Positions 22,601 to 34,700 of a stretch of 64,000 nucleotides of DNA are shown here, piece by piece. Location: NCBI GenBank assembly GCA_030267565.1, contig BRXU01000001.1, forward strand, positions 4,464,001-4,528,000. The letters run 5' to 3'. The translations under genes and the position numbers were made by a program. The stretch's first letter is position 1; each line of letters opens with the position of its first letter. The DNA comes from Pleodorina starrii (Eukaryota > Chlorophyta > Chlorophyceae > Chlamydomonadales > Volvocaceae). The notes below the pieces were generated by a model. That model was given only the letters and a program-made list of their open reading frames with translations, ran no database searches and was not told the origin of the DNA.

Positions 22601-25052
22601 TCCTGCGGGAACAATGTGGGAACACACACACACACACTGCGTAGGCGGTCTTTCCGTCGGGACTGGGTTAGCAGCCCCTGGCCAGCGTCAGGGCCCGGTC
22701 AGATACTGTAACGACACACACACACACACAGCGGTAGAGCAGCGGGACAGACAAGTGGTGGGGGATCATCCGACAGACAGGTGGCCTTCCCCCTGGCAAC
22801 ACGCAACGAAGAACGAACCCTTCCTCCCTGCACGAGCCTGAACGCAACCCGCTGGCCAACCACCAGCCCACGCCGGCCACATTCAACACCCCGTCTGCCT
22901 CCATCTGCCAACGCAAATCTCCAGGCAGCCTCCTCTTCTACTCGTCCTGTCTCTTGACTGCCGCGCGGTGCGCGGTCCTCAACCCCTCGGCCCACCTGTA
23001 GGTCAGCCAGGCTCGACCCGGCTGTCTTTTTGATCATCTTGACCGCCACCCGCTGGCCCCTGAGGCGAGCAAGCGGACAGGGACGGCACGGCACGTCAAC
23101 AAGTACAACTTTAGGAAACAGAGAACCCAGGATCCTACTGGACAGGCGCCGGAAGCCCAGTGTCGCCACGCGGCCCTGAGGACTGCCTTTCAGTGGGGGT
23201 CCTTCGCTGGAAACCTAGGGCCTTCCAGAATTCCAGGGTCTGCTGCCTCAAATCCCTTCGCTCCTCGCGTGCCTGTCCTTGGCTGGTCGCCAGAGCCCCG
23301 GTTGATGAGAGCCCCGGTTTTCTGCACCAACACTTCAGCGCTCCCTCCTGAGACAACAACTCCCTGAGACGACGCCCTGACCGGGTTGCTGAACCGGCCC
23401 GCTGTAATGCGAACTAGCGCCGCTGCTACCGTCGCCGTCTACGCCGCCGCACCACCCGGCGGGTTGCAAGCAGCGGAGGCACGGCCGTTTCCGCCGCAGC
23501 AGCAAGGGCCTTCCCTCCCCCGAGCCTCACAACTTACTTGTATCGCCCCTTGTAGACAGCCGCGAAGCCTCCCTGTCCCAGCAGGCCCCGCGTGCTGTAG
23601 TCAATTTTCAGGTCCCCCTTGGTCAAGTCAATGTCCAAGTCAACCTCGTACGTCACAGCTGCCGAGGCCTCTTGCTGCACCCCGGCCGACGCCCCTTCCA
23701 GCGCCGCCGCCGTCGGCGGCGCCGACGCCGCCCCCACCGCCGCTGAGGTTGAAAGCACCCCTGGTGCTGACGCCGGCGGCGGCAGCGCCGCCGCCGCGAC
23801 GCCAGGAGCGGCGGCGGTCGCCGCCGCCCCTGCCGCTGCGCCCCCAGGTGGTGCTGTTGCGCTGGTCAAGCCTGCGGCCGCTGCAAGATCCCCGGCTTCT
23901 GCCGTCGCGACGACTGACGCCGCTGACGGCGCCGCCGCCTGGTGAGCGCGGACCCGGGCAGTAAGGGCAGCTAGGTGTGCGCGCTTGGCCGGGAAGTGAA
24001 AGAACAGAACTGTGGCGATGTGACCTGGTCACCAGGGGCTGCTGCGCAGGTAACACGGATTCGCCAACCGCACCGCACCGTGCAACACGGGCTCGGACTT
24101 CAAGTGCGGTGCTTTCAATAAAACAGTGCCTCTGAGCGATTGATTAAACACGTGCCAACAAGATGGGATTGGGGGCGCGAACGTCAGCCGGCGGCCTGCG
24201 CCCGCCGTACCAGGACGTGCCGTACGCGCCGTACCTTTGACGATTCTTCCTGCGGTTGCTGTAGGCCCCGCTCCGCCGCGAGCCGCTTCGCCGCCTCCTC
24301 CGCTACCCGCCGTGCCGCCTCGTCGGGGGAACCCGCCCCCGCCGCGTTCGCGTGACCTTTGACGGATTTCGTGATTTCATTTAGGCGCTCCTCTGCAGTG
24401 CCTCGTCCCCCGTCCTCGTCGTCACTTTCGTACGATGGTCCCGGAGCGGCCTTTTCGGTGCCGGGCTGGCCCCGTGCCTTGCCGTCGGTAGCAGCTTGCT
24501 GTCCGCCGGGCAGGGATACCGGGTTGGCCGGCTGGCCCGGCCGCGCCGATTGCGTGGGCCCGTTCGTTGTAATGTTTGAATGGGAAGTATCTCCTGTTCC
24601 CTGCATGGAGACGCTGTCCTGACTGGCCGGTGCGGCCGGGGGCCGGGAAGATGCCGATGGAATACTGGTCTGTCCGTTCGTCGAAGGTGCCGCTGCCTGA
24701 GGCGCTGGTAGTTCCCCATCCGATCTCCACAAGCGTCTGACCCAGCGCCAGGGCGAGGTGCACACCGCCAGTGCCGCAGGGAGGACGAACACGCATACGA
24801 AAAAAATCACCGCTGGCGAACCGGCTTCCGAGTGGTCACCTGAATGATTACAGGGAGGGACACTGAAGGCAGTCAAGACAGTGTGCGGTTCGTGAGTCAA
24901 CGAGGGCGTTTTGTAGCAGATTGCAAGGCGTATAATGCCTCACCGAGGCATTTATACCATAGTTATGCTGGTTCCAGCTGTCTGCACCTACCTAATCTTT
25001 GGTAATCTCCCGCATGCCCAGCTGGGACCCCCGCCAGCAGCAGCCGCCTCAT
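19681..25052 (-). CDS. single-pass membrane TKL-type protein kinase
   Basis: Twelve exons, all phases agreeing: 25052-24992, 24839-24235, 23938-23538, 23059-22996, 22602-22558, 22288-22208, 21953-21841, 21572-21489, 20901-20753, 20488-20292, 20034-19987 and 19806-19681 (TAG); 657 aa. The ATG at 25052 is the first in frame after splicing. Residues 29-47 form a transmembrane helix after a very short N-terminus (MRRLLLAG...), followed by a basic flank (RWVRR). Residues 50-330 are a low-complexity Ala/Ser/Pro linker. The kinase domain has every key element: glycine loop GLLGQGGFAAVYKG (about 340), VAVK (Lys363), C-helix Glu386 (LMHELHILRQ), HRDLKPAN (Asp462), SDFGLAR (Asp480), TTAYIAPE, and DIYALGVIMWEMLAGKRPW. 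The HRDLKPAN form and WEML...RPW region place it in the tyrosine-kinase-like group, so it should act on Ser/Thr. The C-terminus has nine Gln in a row. A membrane signalling role is inferred; no ligand domain is present. Confidence 0.9.
21730..22735. repeat. simple-repeat cluster in kinase introns
   Basis: Three (CA)n runs (near 21738, 22620 and 22715) and a CCA/CCG triplet tract (about 22420-22505) lie in introns of the kinase gene. The triplet tract gives long open frames on both strands that are not genes. Confidence 0.85.
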
Positions 25053-25390
25053 GGTTGAATAGAAACCAGCCTGCGCAGCTCGCCAAACCGCTCTCGATAG
25101 ATTAGCTTTGTACTACACGTCTCAAGGACATCTGTATGTCAGCGACACAAGGAAAACCCGCAACTATTGGTGCACTGGAGTGCACAGGTTTGATAGACGC
25201 TAGAGCGTAGTTTTGCATTAATACATATACATCATGTCATCGTCGTCAGATTCCCTGTCATTACGCACATCATGCAAGCAGCCTGCTCCCTGCTGTAAAT
25301 TACCGTACGTCCCAGCGCACTCCCCATTCAGCTGCGTACTGCGTATGCTTCGCACCGGGTGAGTCCGGAAAAGCCAACAATATCATAAAC
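25053..25390. promoter_or_regulatory. divergent promoter region between kinase and SET genes
   Basis: Only 338 bp separate the start codons of the kinase (minus) and the SET methyltransferase (plus), so both promoters must share or overlap this segment unless an upstream non-coding exon exists. An AT-rich patch (GCATTAATACATATAC, about 25215-25230) is the best candidate core for the plus-strand gene. No unequivocal TATA box was seen for the kinase. Confidence 0.5.
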
Positions 25391-28300
25391 ATGTGTGCGC
25401 GCATATCCTCAAGCGCGACGCGGTGCAGCCTCGCCGTAAATTCCGAGCAGTATGCTCGGACTCGCACAGTGTTTCGAGAGCTTTCTACGCAGGCGAAGGT
25501 GCACACGACCTTAAAATTAGGGCGGAGCTTACAAACATCGATGGGACTTGCGACATCCGAGCGGGCTTCCGCGGGCGACGTATTGATGCGGGTGCCTAAG
25601 TCGACGGCCATCGTCCTCGACTACAGCGCCGGCCTGCTGCTTCCAGCCTCCGCTCTTTGGCCCAGGTAGGGAGCTTGCGACCGCCCTGCGCCGGGTGGAG
25701 AGGCTCCAGCAGCCAGCCTGTATGCGCACGTCCGGGAGGACCCCCTTGGGGACGGCGCCCGACTACATACAAGGCAGGCCCACACCTGACCTGACCGCCT
25801 ATCCTGGCCCTAGACAATCCCAATGGTTATCACTTCTATCCACAGACGCAAAGTTCTGGAATAGTGCACAACATGGGATCGGCGGATCCTGGACTCCTGG
25901 CAAGCTGCGGCATCATACCGGAGGCAGGCGCGGGGCTGAGAGACGGCATGCATGCCCATTGCCACCACGTTCCGTGCACAAGGCGTACGGCAAGGTTTCA
26001 TGTTCTTCGTCCTGGATTCTGACGGCACCTTCCGTTCGCTTCGACGACAGACCCGCCATCCCGCCTTCACCCATGGCACAGCACACGTAGCGGTTACTTC
26101 GGTTTCTAGACCATCACTTGTACTGCACGCACCATAGCCGAGGCCGACGCTGTCCCACTGCAACGAACTCACTTGTCGTCCACCCCCTCCCGACTTTGCA
26201 TACGCAATTACGAACCCGCCCGCCTTTCCGTAAGCATCCGCTCGCGCCCGCCTTTCCACACCCGTCCGCTCGCGCCCGCCTTTCCACACCCGTCTGCCAC
26301 CCCACCCCACACCGCCGCACGCAGGTTGCGTGGCGCCGCCTCCAGCAGCCCGGAGCCTCTGCCCTGGGACATCCTGCACTCCCTGGCGCTGGTTGACGGC
26401 CTCGCGGGTGCGTGAGTGATGTGTGGGCGCTGGCGGATGGGGGTACCGGTAGGTGGGACCTGTGGGGGCATGTGGGCGGCCACCAGGACATGCCCCATGT
26501 AGGGGCATGCGGGCGGCCACCAGGACACGCCCCATGTAGGGGCATGTGGGCGGCCACCAGGACACGCCCCATTGCCCTGTCTGTAAAGCCCTAAGCCCAG
26601 CCCGATTCGCGAGTTGGTTCTATCGTAAGAGAAAGCCGACTGTCGCCGTGTGTTGCATGTGCCTTTCTCCTGGCGGGCCATCAGGTGACGGTGGTGACTT
26701 CTGGCAGAGCTACTGCGATGCGCTGCTGCCTGCCCCGGAACAGCTCACGCTGCCGATGTGTTGGGAGGCGCCCCGGCTGGCGCAGCTGCAGCACGCCGAC
26801 ATAGCGGCCGCCGCGGCGGCGCAGCAGGTGGGCGCGGCGGTCGAGTGGCTGCCCTCTCTCCCTCCCTCTCTCTTGCCTGATTTCTCGTCGCTTGTGAGCT
26901 CTTACGGACCCTCTCACTGCCGTCGCTGACCCCTCCTCCGTGCTCCCGCGCCAGGCCCGGCTCTCTGGGCTCTTCCCCGATCTCATGGAGCCGCTCGCGC
27001 CGGGTAAGTGTACGACATGTGTATGTACGGCGTGTCGTGCGGCGGCGCGCCCTGGTGTGCTGCCATGCCGACCGCACTGCTGAACCCACTCGCCCCGACC
27101 GCACCGGCCCGCAGGCCCCACTCCCGCCCGACCCGCTGCCGCGCCCTGCTGACCTGTGCCAGCTGTGCCCCGGGACTGCTCTCCCGTTACCCGCCCATCT
27201 CCTCTGCTGCGGTCCGCGCTGCTGCGGTCCCTGCTGCTGTCGGTGTTTCACACATGCTCCCTCTCACGCCCGCAGACGTGCCCAGCTGGTTCCAGTGGGC
27301 GTTTGCGTGCGTACGCAGTCGGGCATTCCGGTGGGTGGCGGTGGCGCAGACGTCCCCATCATCGTCCCCATCATGGGAGGGCGCGCGAGCGAGCGAGTGA
27401 GGGCTTAGTGGGGGCTGGTCAGGAAGGCTGAGCGCGATTGGGAGTTCTGGACGGTAGGGCAGGAGGGCGGGAGGCGGGCAGCGGTGGGAAATGGGCAGCG
27501 GTTGTCCTTGATAAAGGAGGGCGGTAGCGGTACCTGCAGCGGTTGCCGTGAGGCTAACGGTAGCGGTGGCGGTAACACGAGTGCTTGCAGGCGCGCACGG
27601 CAGCAAGGTTGGGCGAGGGTGTGGCGTGCAGCTGTCTGCAGGCGGGCGCTAGCGGCTCGCAGGCTGTTTGGGTTGCACCGCACGCGCCGTAAGGCCCAAG
27701 AAGCGGAACGGCGGCCCGCACCGCCGCGGCGCACTTGCGGCTCTACGTACGGTTAGGGGCAGGCGCTGGGGTCCCAACACCCATCCACCACCGCCGGACC
27801 GCGCCGCCGCCCTCGCCCCACGCGGCCAGCTGCCACGCAACATAAGTCCTGTTCCTTGATCTGGTTTCCCTGGCGATGACCCCTTCGTCTCAATTCCTTC
27901 ATCTCGATGCAGAAATTCTCTTGACGCGTATCTCATCGGGTTGGCTCACCGATTCGCCGTGTTCCGATCTCATTGTCACCCCTTGCCAATCCCCCATCAA
28001 CCAGGGCAGGGCCCGACGCCTTTGCCTTCGTGCCCTTCCTGGACTTCGCAAACCACGCCGAGGCGCCCACCTCAGCAGCGGCGCCGCCAACTGCCAACGG
28101 TGCGCCAACCGCCAATGCGGACTTCCGCGTCTCGCCGCCCCTGGCCGCCGCCGGCAGCGGCGGCGGAGGCAGCAACGGCAGCGGCGGAGGTGGAGGCGAG
28201 TTCTTTGAGTTGGTCGCCCTGAGGGACATTGCCCATGATGAGGAGGTCACGATTTGCTACAGCGGACCGGAGGGCTACACCAACCAGCGGTATATGGCGC

Positions 28301-29501
28301 AGTACGGATTCGTACCGCAGGGCGGTAACCCGGCAGACCGGATAAAGTTGGAGCTGGAGCCGCAGTGAGTTCAGTGTTCCCGTTACGGTACCTTCACTTA
28401 GGGTTTGTGCATGACCAAGCATGGTCGCCTCGGCTACGGAGGGCTGAGGTTTCGAGGGAAACCGTCATGCATATGTGGTGGCCCACATTCCAAAGGGGAA
28501 CATGTGGGTTCCTCCCTGCCGCAAACACGCCGCTGCGACACCCCGCACCTACCACACCACGTCGGCAGGAACGCGTGAGAAGCGCCCTTCATCGCGCCGA
28601 GCGACCTATACATAATACATTACCCCAATGGCCTGCCACCCCGTCCGCCCGCTTACTGCATTTACTCCATCCCCCACCTGCCCAAGTGCCCATACGCCTG
28701 CGGCCTCGTCGTCCATTTGACGCCCCATGTGTATCACACCCCGTGTGCACCGTGTCCTGATCACCGTGTCCTGATCAGGCTCCAAGCGGCCCCCCTGGAG
28801 TTGGCCCGGCTCCAGGGCCTGATGGGGGACGCGCTGTTCCTGGCGGCGCTGCGCGGCACCGACCCTTACCTGGCCGCTGCGCTAAAGTCGCTGCCGCTGA
28901 GGGACGGCCCGGAGGAGGGGACCGACCCGCGGGTCGCTGGGGCGCCAGGGCAACAAGGTGGCGGAGGCGGTGGCGGCGACGCGAGCATGCGGACGGCGGC
29001 AGCGCTGCTGGAGCAAGTGCGGGCGCAGATGGCCGAAGGTAAGGGCGGAGGGCTTCAGGGCGCGGCGGCCGCTCGCTCCTGTGGTTTGTTACCGGTATTT
29101 GATCATTTGATTCTGGTTTGCTTTTAAAAAAAGGTGGCGGTGAGGGCAGGGGGTAGTTGGGTTGTTGTTTTCTGGGGTTTGCCGCGGGGCCTGCCCTCCC
29201 TGGACTATACCCGGAGCCGTCCTTGTTTTTGACCTGCCACCCTCCTTCCCAGTCTTGGCTCTGGGTCGCCTACGTTGCCCTTCCCCGCGGTCTCGTCTCT
29301 TATCTCCCTCCCCGACACCAAGGCACCACGGCGCTCGAAGCGGACGAGGAGATGTTGGCGGGATCGGCCGGCGAGGCGCTGTGGGCCGCCGACCCGCGGC
29401 TGGCGGCGGCGGTGTCGTACCGAGTGGAGCGGAAGCGGTTGCTGGCCAAGGGCGAGGCGCTCCTAAAGGCTTATTTGAGAGGCAGCGCGCGATTCCGATG
29501 A
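25391..29501 (+). CDS. SET-domain protein methyltransferase (Rubisco LSMT/SETD-like)
   Basis: Eight exons chain in phase: 25391-25665, 26325-26407, 26685-26827, 26955-27003, 27276-27330, 28005-28364, 28779-29038 and 29323-29501 (TGA); 467 aa. The SET domain is split as in the plant Rubisco large-subunit methyltransferase family: TSMGLATSERASAGDVLMRV near residue 50, an inserted helical part (PWDILHSLAL, LPMCWEAPRLAQLQ), WAFACVRSRAF, FAFVPFLDFANH (about 208-219, the NH motif that contacts S-adenosylmethionine), and ICYSGPEGYTNQRYMAQYGF with the catalytic Tyr. The C-terminal exons match the LSMT substrate-binding region (TALEADEEMLA...YRVERKRLLAKGEALL). A Gly-rich insert follows the NH motif. 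The N-terminus (MCARISSSATRCSLAV) is Ser/Arg-rich and could be a chloroplast transit peptide. It would methylate lysine on a protein; the substrate is unknown. Confidence 0.88.
26218..26301. repeat. 28-bp tandem repeat, three units, in SET intron 1
   Basis: Units built on GCCCGCCTTTCCACACCCGT followed by CCGCTCGC lie head to tail just before the exon 2 acceptor and form its C-rich tract. They are GC-rich and lack coding sense. Confidence 0.8.
26464..26574. repeat. 37-bp palindromic tandem repeat, three units, in SET intron 2
   Basis: Each unit reads GGGGCATGTGGGCGGCCACC then AGGACACGCCCCATGTA with small changes. Since GGGGCATG and CATG(C)CCC are complementary, each unit can fold and neighbouring units can pair. 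Confidence 0.85.
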
Positions 29502-30211
29502 TTACGGAGATGGCCATTATGATAATATTTCATAGCCATGACGATATTGATGTCAACTTGCCGATCCTGCAGCGGTGAAACCGTTAAAAACGGGTTCCAC
29601 GCTCAAGCGGAGCGCCCCGTCTGCGCGCCCCTTAGGCGGGCTGCTGGTTTTCTCATCGGTGGGGAGGTGCGGGACGTGATGATCTCTTGGGACCAGGTCA
29701 AGCGCGGCAGCCCTCCTGGCGCGGATATTCCCAGGGCCCGAAGAGAGATACTGCGGGAACAATCCCACCTCCTGGGTACTTGATTTACCGTATGTGCGCC
29801 CCGGTGGAGACGGAAGTCCGTTGCGGTGGGCCACATGTTACCGGTGTACAGTACAACATGTACGTGCCTGATGCTTGACTCCTCATGTAGGGGCGGAAGG
29901 GGCTATCGTTGGTGCGCGCTCGTGCATGATTGTGTTAGCTACCGTACAGCTGTAGGAGCCGCCCTCAGTCCTGATGTGCTTAGTAATCCTGGCGGGGCGG
30001 TTCCACTGATGCCCAAAGCTATTACTACTGGATTTCGGGCGAGGTCGAGTCTCTCAGCTAAAACTAATTCTACGCGATGGGTGGCTCCAGTACAAGCTAG
30101 GTTGCACTGTACAGAAACCAAAAAGAGTGGAACGGGCAGGTTACGTGACATGACCCAACCCCAAAGAGTAGCTGCAGCGTCAGTTCTGTCAGTTCCTACC
30201 CCCAGCGTAAT
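29502..30211. other. 3' flank of the SET gene
   Basis: No gene or domain was recognised. An 81-codon frame from 29538 lacks splice context and family signal and is not called. No TGTAA was noticed close to the SET stop codon. Confidence 0.45.
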
Positions 30212-30936
30212 AGGGGTGTTTCTATGGGCCCGAAACCACAATCTACGGGGACCTACGGGGTAGCTCGTCCCACCGTACCGTAGGAAAATTCTCCTACTTT
30301 GCTACGCCGACTTTGGCCCGTAGCAAAGTAGGAAGTCGTAGGATGGAGCTAGTGGAGCTAGCGGAGCGAGCTTATTACTGCAACTTTCCCGCTTCCTTGG
30401 CCACCGATGTACTCGGAAAAAAGCGGGCTTCTCCCAAGGCTAATTGTTCAGAAGGAGCGGCTTCTTGGCATGGAAATGTGCAATTCTCAGAGGCATGCAT
30501 AGATGTCTTGCTTTATACTATAAGTTATCAAGTCATAGCATATTAGCCTCTTATGCGAGGGCGCGTTTGCAAGCCATCACTAGACCATGAACAACTGGGG
30601 TTCCTTTTCGTTGAAGGCGCCGCATCAGAATGATAATCTCGGACTTCTGGGAACATCTGGAGTCTGTACTGGATCATGTCCATAAGCAGGGCAATGACCT
30701 GCTCGTTTGTGGGAGCCATCCTTATACCGGCATGGGTTCGCGTTGCCGATAGCTCTAACGGAGTGTCCTAAATTTATGATACAACTCCATAAGATTGCTT
30801 CAAGTAATAGTTGCAAAATTGTATTGGTTCCACTATGGTTTCAGGAGGACCATAGAAACAGCCCCTGTACGGATTCTACGCGCATTCTATGTACGAGGTA
30901 GATACGCCCGGAACCAAAAGCCATAGAAACACCCCT
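30212..30936. mobile_element. small non-autonomous TIR element (MITE-like)
   Basis: The ends are a 16-bp perfect inverted repeat, AGGGGTGTTTCTATGG on the left and its complement on the right, flanked on both sides by AAT (30209-30211 and 30937-30939), consistent with a 3-bp target duplication. Length is 725 bp and no transposase frame is present. A near copy of the right end (CCATAGAAACAGCCCCTG) lies internally at about 30850. Three-base duplications occur in PIF/Harbinger and CACTA elements, but the ends are not CACTA, so PIF/Harbinger-like is the better guess. Confidence 0.65.
30293..30332. repeat. 14-bp perfect inverted repeat (hairpin)
   Basis: CCTACTTTGCTACG at 30293-30306 is inverted at 30319-30332 around a 12-nt spacer, so either strand or a transcript could form a stable hairpin. 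It lies inside the MITE-like element. Confidence 0.85.
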
Positions 30937-31776
30937 AATGTACGCGGAGCTGTAATGTACGCGTCGTGTGAGGTACATTTGCACTGTCCCAACTTTGTAC
31001 CGCCAGCTCGTTGCAAGTAGCTACCATACATGTGAATCAATGTATCCGTAAGCCCTTTGCAGTGTTTCGACAAAGAAACGCGTCCCCGAACACAACCGGG
31101 ACAACAGGGACTGTCCCGGAACGGGGCAATCGGGCAAAGTACCCGCAAAGACAGGAGCTCGCTCATCCTGCGGGGCACGAAAAAGAAAATGGATAAGGTG
31201 ATAGGGAGCGTGAAACAAGCCATCTGGACGGCCCACGGCACAATACTTCTTGCGTTTTATGCGGGCTTACGTCACTTCCGAGGTCGGTCGCCCGCCTTTA
31301 TGTATGACCACATGAACATACCATTTTTTTCTGTGATGTATAAATTAGCCTTGAAAGAGTGCTTAACGCACACTCTTTGGATGTAGTGAGCCCTCAGCGA
31401 GCGATGGGACGCTTTCCCATGCAAGGCCAGCCAAATGCGAGGTAAGTTAGGTAAAAGCCACGAGTAGCAAATACCAGCCGTAACTATATCTACCCCCTTT
31501 TCCGGCATTGAGAAGATTTTGGACATTTCCGTACCGACACTTTTAGTATTGCACATGAAGTACTATGCAGTGATTCGCAGTCTGTAAGCTCAAGTACGTA
31601 AGGCATGGTACATTGCGTAGCACAGAATTGACAAAGGTATTTGGCATTAGTACTAGCGAACACGACTAGCGAAGCGAGCTTTTGTCACAACTGGACGTTC
31701 TGTCAGAGAAGATCTTTCTTCTTTCCCGACGCTCTGTGTAACACAACAAGGGCAGTCTTGCGTACCTGTGATAAAA
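30937..31776. other. 5' flank of cyclase gene A
   Basis: This region is AT-richer than the genes and should carry the promoter and 5' UTR of the first cyclase. No coding signal was found. A short palindrome (AAAGAGTGCTTAACGCACACTCTTT, split by a short loop) sits near 31353-31378. Confidence 0.45.
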
Positions 31777-34700
31777 ATGCAACTCAAGGTCCTGCTCTCC
31801 TGTTTCGGCCGGGGGAGAGGAGAGGATGCACTACCCGGGGACCACAGTGCGCCTGCACATTTGAGGGCTGCTCTTTCAAAGCCCTCATCCTGTCCCGCGG
31901 AGAGGGCGCCCCCCAGGCCCACTGACTATGAGCAGCTGGACTTGGCACTTGAAGAGCGCCTTGGCAGCCGCTCTCAATTCAATCAGTCGCTCGCAGACGA
32001 GGAACTTGCTTTGGGAACCTTCCCGCAGCTCAGACCGCACGCAGCAATTTCCGCGGGAAAGAGCGAATTGGTGGGTGTCAGGCGCTTGAGGTGCCTCTGT
32101 GCGCGGCAGCAGATGTATACATTCACGCGTATTCACTCACAATACATGTATTTGTCCGTGTTAGGAGTATCGGCGCGACGCGATGATATGCTCGAGAATG
32201 CCGGCCGCTGTAACAGTTTTCAGCCAGGATGGGCAAGTTGTGCACCAGAACAGCGCATCCGTTTTCTACCTTGGTGATCGAGTCAGCAGCTCATTGCCAG
32301 GCGTCGACGTGTTGGCGCTGGTGTTCCAGCTCGAACCCGACAAATTGGACCGAATGCTGCGGGACATTGAACACGAGAGCGGTGGCCGTTGGAGAGGTTC
32401 GTACCTTTCGTTGCCAGGGGATACCATGTTTATGTATGACCGTTGCACATCGCTGCATGTGGGAGGCGCCTGCTCCAAGGCCTCTTTAGGCACGCCCCTC
32501 GCACGTGCTAAACATGACAGCGTTACGACACACCTTCTTCGCGGCCAGAAGGCGTAGCACTAAAGCGAACCGAGCACGCGTAAGGGTTGCAACAGCCGAT
32601 GCAACGACAGCAGGCGGGGTTGTTATAGGGGGCGCTTGTCTGCCTTAAGGGCTACTGCCGCATACACGCGCTTGTGCAGCTTACCGCCGGATCTGCGGAA
32701 CTTCCTCGCTGGCCGCTGGGCCGCCTCTCTGCCAGCCCCTCCAATGTCGCTCCAATGCCCCTACCCAAACACAACCGCCCTCCCTCCCTCCCTCCTTCCG
32801 TCCCACCCCATTCTAAAACCCCTGTGCCTTCCTTCCCAGGCATCGTCCGTGTGCCATCCAGCCTGGTGGCTGCTATGCCATCCAGCCTCCTCGTTCTTCA
32901 ACCCCATCTCTCCAGCCCCGGCGCCAGCAGCCTTCCGCTCACCCTCCCCACACCGGCGCCCGCGAAGCAGCTGCCACACACGCGCTCCGATACCTCCGCA
33001 ACGGTAGTGGTTGACACCATGGACGGTAGCCCTCGCGGCGTGCTCGGCCGACCCGTGGGCCACTTGCCGCCCGAAGCCGACCGGGAGCGCGCAGAGGCCG
33101 CCGCGGCCGCTGCCGGCTCTGCAGCAGCACTGGCTGGGAGCGTGCAGCATGCGCACTTGTCAAATGGCCAAGAGCCTGGGACGCGACACGGGGGCGTGCA
33201 CGGCCCGAGCTTCCCTATGACTGGCCTGGCGGACGCATCGCGCAGGGGGGCCGTCACCCTGCAGCTTGCGGCGACAGGCTCGCACTCGCCTTCGGTGACG
33301 CTTAGCATCAGCCCATTCGGGCCGGCGGCGGCGCCGCCGTTCCCACCAGGCATTCTTGCTGCGGCCGACGCGGCAGGGGTGACAGCGGCAGATGGGCCCG
33401 CGGCGGTGGTGCTTGCGGATTCTGCAGCGGCGGGGAGCGCCGCTTCCGCTTCCGCGGGCGCGCCGGCGCTGCAGCAGACCATGTCCGGCAAGTCACTCAA
33501 CGTTGGCGGCAGTCGTGGAACTACGGCGGCTCTGATGCCGGAGTGCCTGAGTTCCATCGGTCCGCACGTGCCTATGCAAACCTCCCATGGGTCGTTGGGT
33601 TTAGGTCAAGGTGGGTTGGATGGGTCGGGCTGCGTGATGTTGTAACTTTACCCCATTACCCGTTTACCGTACCAAACCTAACGTGCTTACAGCCTCCTTT
33701 TTTTGGCGCCGTGAAGGGTTTTATTCCTGTTCTTTTAGAGAAAAAATGTTTTTGGATACGCAGGGGGGTTTCCGCGCGTGTCCGAATTCCTTTGCGAGTT
33801 ATGCGAAAGCGTGTAAATCTTTGACTGGCTGTGTGCTCACTCTTAAAGCAGACTAAAGCGGAGTGCACCGTCGGCTGATGGTCAGGCATGAAGGGGATCG
33901 TAACAGCCCATTATACACACGCCAAAGCACAGCCACCGCCCCGCAAACCCATCCATCCGCCGTGTCGTGCGCTCCGGCCGTTTTTAGCGGACTCAAGAAC
34001 TCCTGAACTGTGAATATTCGTGCGGTGCATTGTCGCGCTTTGCTGCGCCGCGTGCCTTGGTGCAGGTACCACGTTTTCGCTGGATAGCTGCCGGCCGCGC
34101 TCCGTCAGCACGACGACGGCGACGACGACGATGATGGCGACGCCCTTCAGCGGTCTCGCCAGCCTAACGGCCAACGGCCAACCCCCAACGATCGTGACCA
34201 GCAACGGCCACTTCGCCGACCTCACCGCCACCACCAACGAAGTCAGCCAAGCAGACTTTCCGGAGGGCGTCCTAAACAGGCAACAGCACGGGGCGGCCCT
34301 GCAGCGCACGGCGACGTGCCCCATCGGGCTAGGTCTGGGGGAGGCAGCGCCGGAGGCCGCCGGAAGCGCCGGCGCCGTATCGGCGATGGCGGCAGCGGCG
34401 GCGTCGCCAACCGTCCCGCAGGTCCTCGTGTGGGACGCCGGCGCCGACCCGCTCGCGACCAGCACGTTCGGACTAGCACTCGGCCGCCCCACCGAGACCG
34501 CAGCCGTTGCGGCGCCAGCTGTTCCGCAAGAACCCGCCGGTGGAGGCGCCGGCGGCCGCGCCACGAGCCCGGGCCTGGGCACAGGCACCGGCATTGGTAC
34601 CACCACCGGTGGCCGTAAGCTGACCGTGACGGGCGACGGAGCCGACCTGGAGAGTCGCGGCAGTTGCGGGCTGCAGGGTAGCGGGAACCACGTGCGCGTG

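Noticed and set aside
22175..22711. Pro-, His-, Thr- and Val/Trp-rich frames over the CCA/CCG tract
   Set aside because: Translation of a triplet repeat in an intron; the kinase exons on either side splice across it.
24951..24956. TATAAA on the minus strand as the kinase promoter
   Set aside because: Phase-matched splicing places the start codon at 25052, so this TATA lies inside intron 1. The open frame beginning near 24900 starts at TTG, not ATG.
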